Below are positions 32,736 through 35,181 of a stretch of 35,181 nt of DNA, piece after piece (the first letter of the stretch is position 1; every line of letters begins with the position of its first letter). The notes under the pieces were generated by a model. That model searched no databases. It had not been told where the DNA came from and saw only the letters and a list, made by a program, of their open reading frames with translations. The stretch comes from ATZT02 sp964655115. GTDB lineage: Bacteria > Actinomycetota > Actinomycetes > S36-B12 > UBA5976. The DNA lies in contig CAZZKM010000012.1 of the NCBI GenBank assembly GCA_964655115.1, positions 1 to 35,181 on the forward strand. Reading direction: 5' to 3'. A program made the translations under genes and the position numbers.

Positions 32736-34367
32736 TCAGTATTTGCTGAGTAAATCTTGCATTTTTTCGGCTAATTTATTAATTCTTTGATTAGCTTTTT
32801 CTATATTTAAAGCAACATCACCTGCTGATGTGAAAACTTCTAAATAGCACTTTAATTTAGGTTCAGTACCACTTGGACGAATAATCATTCGACCATTATT
32901 AAAAGTTAAACGAACTCCTGAAGAAGGAGGTAAGTTATCTATACCTTTATTCATATCTTCAACTTTTTCAATTACAAATTCACCTATTTCCTTTGGTGAA
33001 TTATTTGTTAATTTAAGTGTTATTTCTTTTGCTTTTTCAACTGAATCAAATCTAAAACTTACTTGTTTTGTTATATGTACTCCATAGTCTTCATAGATTT
33101 TATTCAAAATATCTAATGCTTCTAATTTTTGACTTTTTAAATAGGAAAATAGTTCAACAAGTAATAGGGCAGTAGCCACTCCATCTTTATCTCTTACAAA
33201 TTGTGGATCAACACAATAACCAATTGCTTCCTCATAACCAAAAATTAAATTTTCAATGTGGCCCATCCATTTAACGCCTGTAAGAGTAGTTGTACCGGTT
33301 AATAAATTATTTTTTGCCATTTTAGGGACTAGAGAACTTGACACAATTGAAGCTGCAATTTTTCCAGTTAATTTTACATTTTCTAATTCAGCTTTTTTCA
33401 AAATCCACCAAGTGATGAGATAACCAATCTCATCTCCGGATAAAACTTTCCAGCTATCTTTATTTTTAACTGCTAAAGCACATCTATCAGCATCTGGATC
33501 ATTTGCAATTGCAATATCGGTATCTTTTGATTTTGCTAGATCAAGCAGTAAATCCATTGCTCCTTTCTCTTCAGGATTTGGAAATGAAACTGTGGGAAAA
33601 TCAGGATCAGGATTTGTTTGCTCTAGTACATCTAATGATTTTGTAAATCCAACTTTCTTCATACATTTATCAAAAGTTTCCTGGCCAACTCCATGCATTG
33701 GTGTATAAGCAACCTTTAAATCACCATATTTATTTGAAATAAACTGAGAAATTCTTTCAACATATTCATCTACTAAATTAATTTGTTTGTAATTATCTGA
33801 TCTTTTTATTTCATCTGCATAGGGTGCCTGTTTAATTAATGCAGCAATTTCTTTATCCATTGGGGGAATAATTCCTGCACCAAATTCATCATAAACTTTG
33901 TAACCATTATCTAAAGGTGGATTATGTGAGGCTGTAATCATCACACCGGCATCTGCTTTTATATGCCTTACCCCAAAAGCTAAAACTGGAGTAGGAAGTT
34001 TTGAGGGTAATTTGTAAACTTCCAAACCTAGCGCTGCTGCAACTTGGCAAACATCGAGTGCGAATTCTTCAGACATGTGTCTTGCATCATTTCCAACAAT
34101 TAACTTAGGTTTTTTGTTGGGATATTTCTTAATTAAGTATTGGCATAATCCATAGGTAGCTCTAATAACTACCGCTCGATTCATTCTTGATTGACCAGGG
34201 CCAATCTCAGCCCTTAATCCTGCGGTACCAAATTCTAAATCTCCTGAAAATATTTTATTTAATTCACTTAAATTATTTTCACTTAAGAATTTTAAAATTT
34301 GATTTTTAGTTTTTGAATCAGGATCGTGATCTGCCCATGATTTGGCTAATTGAATAACTTCAGACAT
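32736..34367 (-). CDS. Phosphosugar mutase of Pgm2/PmmB type, likely phosphopentomutase
   Basis: This 543-residue alpha-D-phosphohexomutase superfamily protein has the phosphoserine S147 in T-A-S-H-N-P, the metal loop D-P-D-A-D-R, the sugar-specificity loop G-Y-E-E-A-I-G and the C-terminal phosphate loop R-P-S-G-T-E-P-K. T-A-S-H-N-P-P-x-D-N-G-Y-K-V-Y is characteristic of the Pgm2/PmmB branch, whose human member works as a phosphopentomutase. No classical DeoB is present and it sits between punA and deoC, so conversion of (deoxy)ribose-1-phosphate to the 5-phosphate is the best role. Phosphoglucomutase or phosphomannomutase side activity cannot be ruled out. Its ATG touches the punA stop. Confidence 0.9.
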   Translation of the reverse strand: MSEVIQLAKSWADHDPDSKTKNQILKFLSENNLSELNKIFSGDLEFGTAGLRAEIGPGQSRMNRAVVIRATYGLCQYLIKKYPNKKPKLIVGNDARHMSEEFALDVCQVAAALGLEVYKLPSKLPTPVLAFGVRHIKADAGVMITASHNPPLDNGYKVYDEFGAGIIPPMDKEIAALIKQAPYADEIKRSDNYKQINLVDEYVERISQFISNKYGDLKVAYTPMHGVGQETFDKCMKKVGFTKSLDVLEQTNPDPDFPTVSFPNPEEKGAMDLLLDLAKSKDTDIAIANDPDADRCALAVKNKDSWKVLSGDEIGYLITWWILKKAELENVKLTGKIAASIVSSSLVPKMAKNNLLTGTTTLTGVKWMGHIENLIFGYEEAIGYCVDPQFVRDKDGVATALLLVELFSYLKSQKLEALDILNKIYEDYGVHITKQVSFRFDSVEKAKEITLKLTNNSPKEIGEFVIEKVEDMNKGIDNLPPSSGVRLTFNNGRMIIRPSGTEPKLKCYLEVFTSAGDVALNIEKANQRINKLAEKMQDLLSKY

Positions 34368-35165
34368 TTATATTTTTTCAATTACTTTCTTTAATAAATT
34401 ACCCATTTTTGTAGCAGATGCTAAACCGGCAGCTAATACTTCTTCATGATTTAATCGTTCTTTTGTTAGTCCAGCACCTGGATTTGTTACTAAAGAAATT
34501 CCTAAAACTTCTGCATTTGCTTCCCTGGCAGCAATTGCCTCTAATGCCGTTGACATACCAACCATGTCACCACCAATTTTTATCGCCATTTGAACTTCAG
34601 CAGGAGTTTCATATTGAGGCCCATGAAATTGCACATAAACTCCTTCATTTAATGAAGGATCTATTTCTTTTGCGATACTTCTAAGTCTTTGAGAATAAAC
34701 TTCGCTAACGTCTAGAAATCTTGCTCCTACGAGTGGAGTTGCTCCGGTTAAATTTATGTGATCTTTAATTAAAACTGGAGTTCCTGGTTTCCACTCCAAT
34801 CGAAGTCCACCACAAGCATTTGTCAAAATTACAGTTTTTACTCCATGACTTATCGCAGTTCTTACTGCATGAACTACCGCAGGAACACCCTTTCCTTCGT
34901 AATAATGAGTTCTGCCCATTTGAACTAAAACATTTTTATTTCCAATTTTGATACTTCTTAATTTCCCGCTATGGCCTTCAACTGCCGGGGCAGAAAAACC
35001 TGGAAGTTGTGAAACTGAAATTTCGAATTGAGCATCACCTAAAGCATCTGCTGCAGGAGTCCAACCTGAACCTAAAACAACTAAAACATCGTGAATTGAA
35101 ACATTTGTTAATTTTGTTAACTCTTGTGCAGATTGTTTAGCTAATTGATATGGATCTTGGCTCAC
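34368..35165 (-). CDS. punA: Purine nucleoside phosphorylase (trimeric type)
   Basis: This 265-residue PNP cleaves inosine and guanosine (and deoxy forms) to base and sugar-1-phosphate. It has G-S-G-W at the phosphate site, G-R-x-H-Y-Y-E-G, T-N-A-C-G-G-L, G-P-Q-Y-E-T-P-A-E, M-V-G-M-S-T and the base-recognition V-T-N-P-G-A-G. The GTG at 35165 is the first possible start: an in-frame TAG lies at 35175-35177. TAGCGT stands 6 nt before the GTG, so the mRNA may be leaderless. It is first in the minus-strand operon. Confidence 0.95.
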   Translation of the reverse strand: MSQDPYQLAKQSAQELTKLTNVSIHDVLVVLGSGWTPAADALGDAQFEISVSQLPGFSAPAVEGHSGKLRSIKIGNKNVLVQMGRTHYYEGKGVPAVVHAVRTAISHGVKTVILTNACGGLRLEWKPGTPVLIKDHINLTGATPLVGARFLDVSEVYSQRLRSIAKEIDPSLNEGVYVQFHGPQYETPAEVQMAIKIGGDMVGMSTALEAIAAREANAEVLGISLVTNPGAGLTKERLNHEEVLAAGLASATKMGNLLKKVIEKI

Positions 35166-35171
35166 ATAGTC

Positions 35172-35177
35172 ACGCTA
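35172..35177 (-). promoter_or_regulatory. Candidate -10 box of leaderless punA
   Basis: On the minus strand TAGCGT precedes the GTG start by 6 nt. The window ends before any -35 region could be checked. Confidence 0.4.
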
Positions 35178-35181
35178 CTAC

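Noticed and set aside
1..35181. tRNA, rRNA, CRISPR, insertion sequences, prophage or toxin-antitoxin genes
   Set aside because: I saw no transposase, integrase, repeat array or structural RNA signature; intergenic spacers are all under about 180 bp.

Overview
The window comes from a low-GC genome (AT-rich by eye, with strong A/T codon bias) of an actinobacterium. The evidence is the mtrA-mtrB-lpqB-comF-secA order, an Rv3235-type gene beside secA, and the deoC / paired aldehyde dehydrogenase / PmmB-type mutase / punA block, all of which are actinobacterial arrangements. Short spacers, many 1-17 bp gene overlaps and no mobile DNA point to a streamlined free-living cell. A freshwater or marine acI (Nanopelagicales)-type organism would fit, but this is inferred from gene order and base composition only. 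A run of 100 Ns at 25693-25792 shows this is a scaffolded draft or metagenome assembly.

Layout. 1-836 (-): partial membrane protein. 886-8326 (+): MtrAB two-component system, lipoprotein LpqB, ComF, SecA. 8329-11285: an actinobacterial cluster of largely unknown function: an Rv3235/DUF6459-like protein (-), then a protein with two Sm-like halves, a SAF-domain membrane protein and a CpaE/MinD-like ATPase with Arg in place of the P-loop Lys. 11303-14224: HAD hydrolase, DUF2505-like protein (-), EamA transporter, and an ADP-ribosylglycohydrolase-like protein that has lost metal ligands. 14221-17354 (-): TauE/SafE permease, BioY, PfkB sugar kinase, DUF4349 lipoprotein. 17528-19075 (+): GlpD. 19123-35165: one large nucleoside-utilisation locus on two converging strands.

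The nucleoside locus reads as a nearly complete pathway. BmpA plus a NupABC-like ABC transporter import nucleosides. Cytidine deaminase, adenosine deaminase and a methylthioadenosine/SAH-type deaminase remove amino groups. Thymidine phosphorylase, an MTAP/MTIP-family phosphorylase and PunA release bases and give (deoxy)ribose-1-phosphates. A Pgm2/PmmB-type phosphosugar mutase is the likely phosphopentomutase. DeoC cleaves deoxyribose-5-phosphate, and an aldehyde dehydrogenase with a truncated, catalytically incomplete partner probably oxidises the acetaldehyde. An SDR with no assigned step lies in the middle. A perfect 14-bp hairpin separates bmpA from its permease genes and probably sets more binding protein than transporter.

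Start signals fall into two classes. Several starts, many of them TTG, have a good Shine-Dalgarno sequence. Several others (pfkB, comF, HAD, eamA, punA) have a TANNNT box only 6-8 nt before the start codon, as expected of leaderless transcripts. No intergenic stretch exceeds about 180 bp. I saw no tRNA, rRNA, CRISPR array or insertion sequence.
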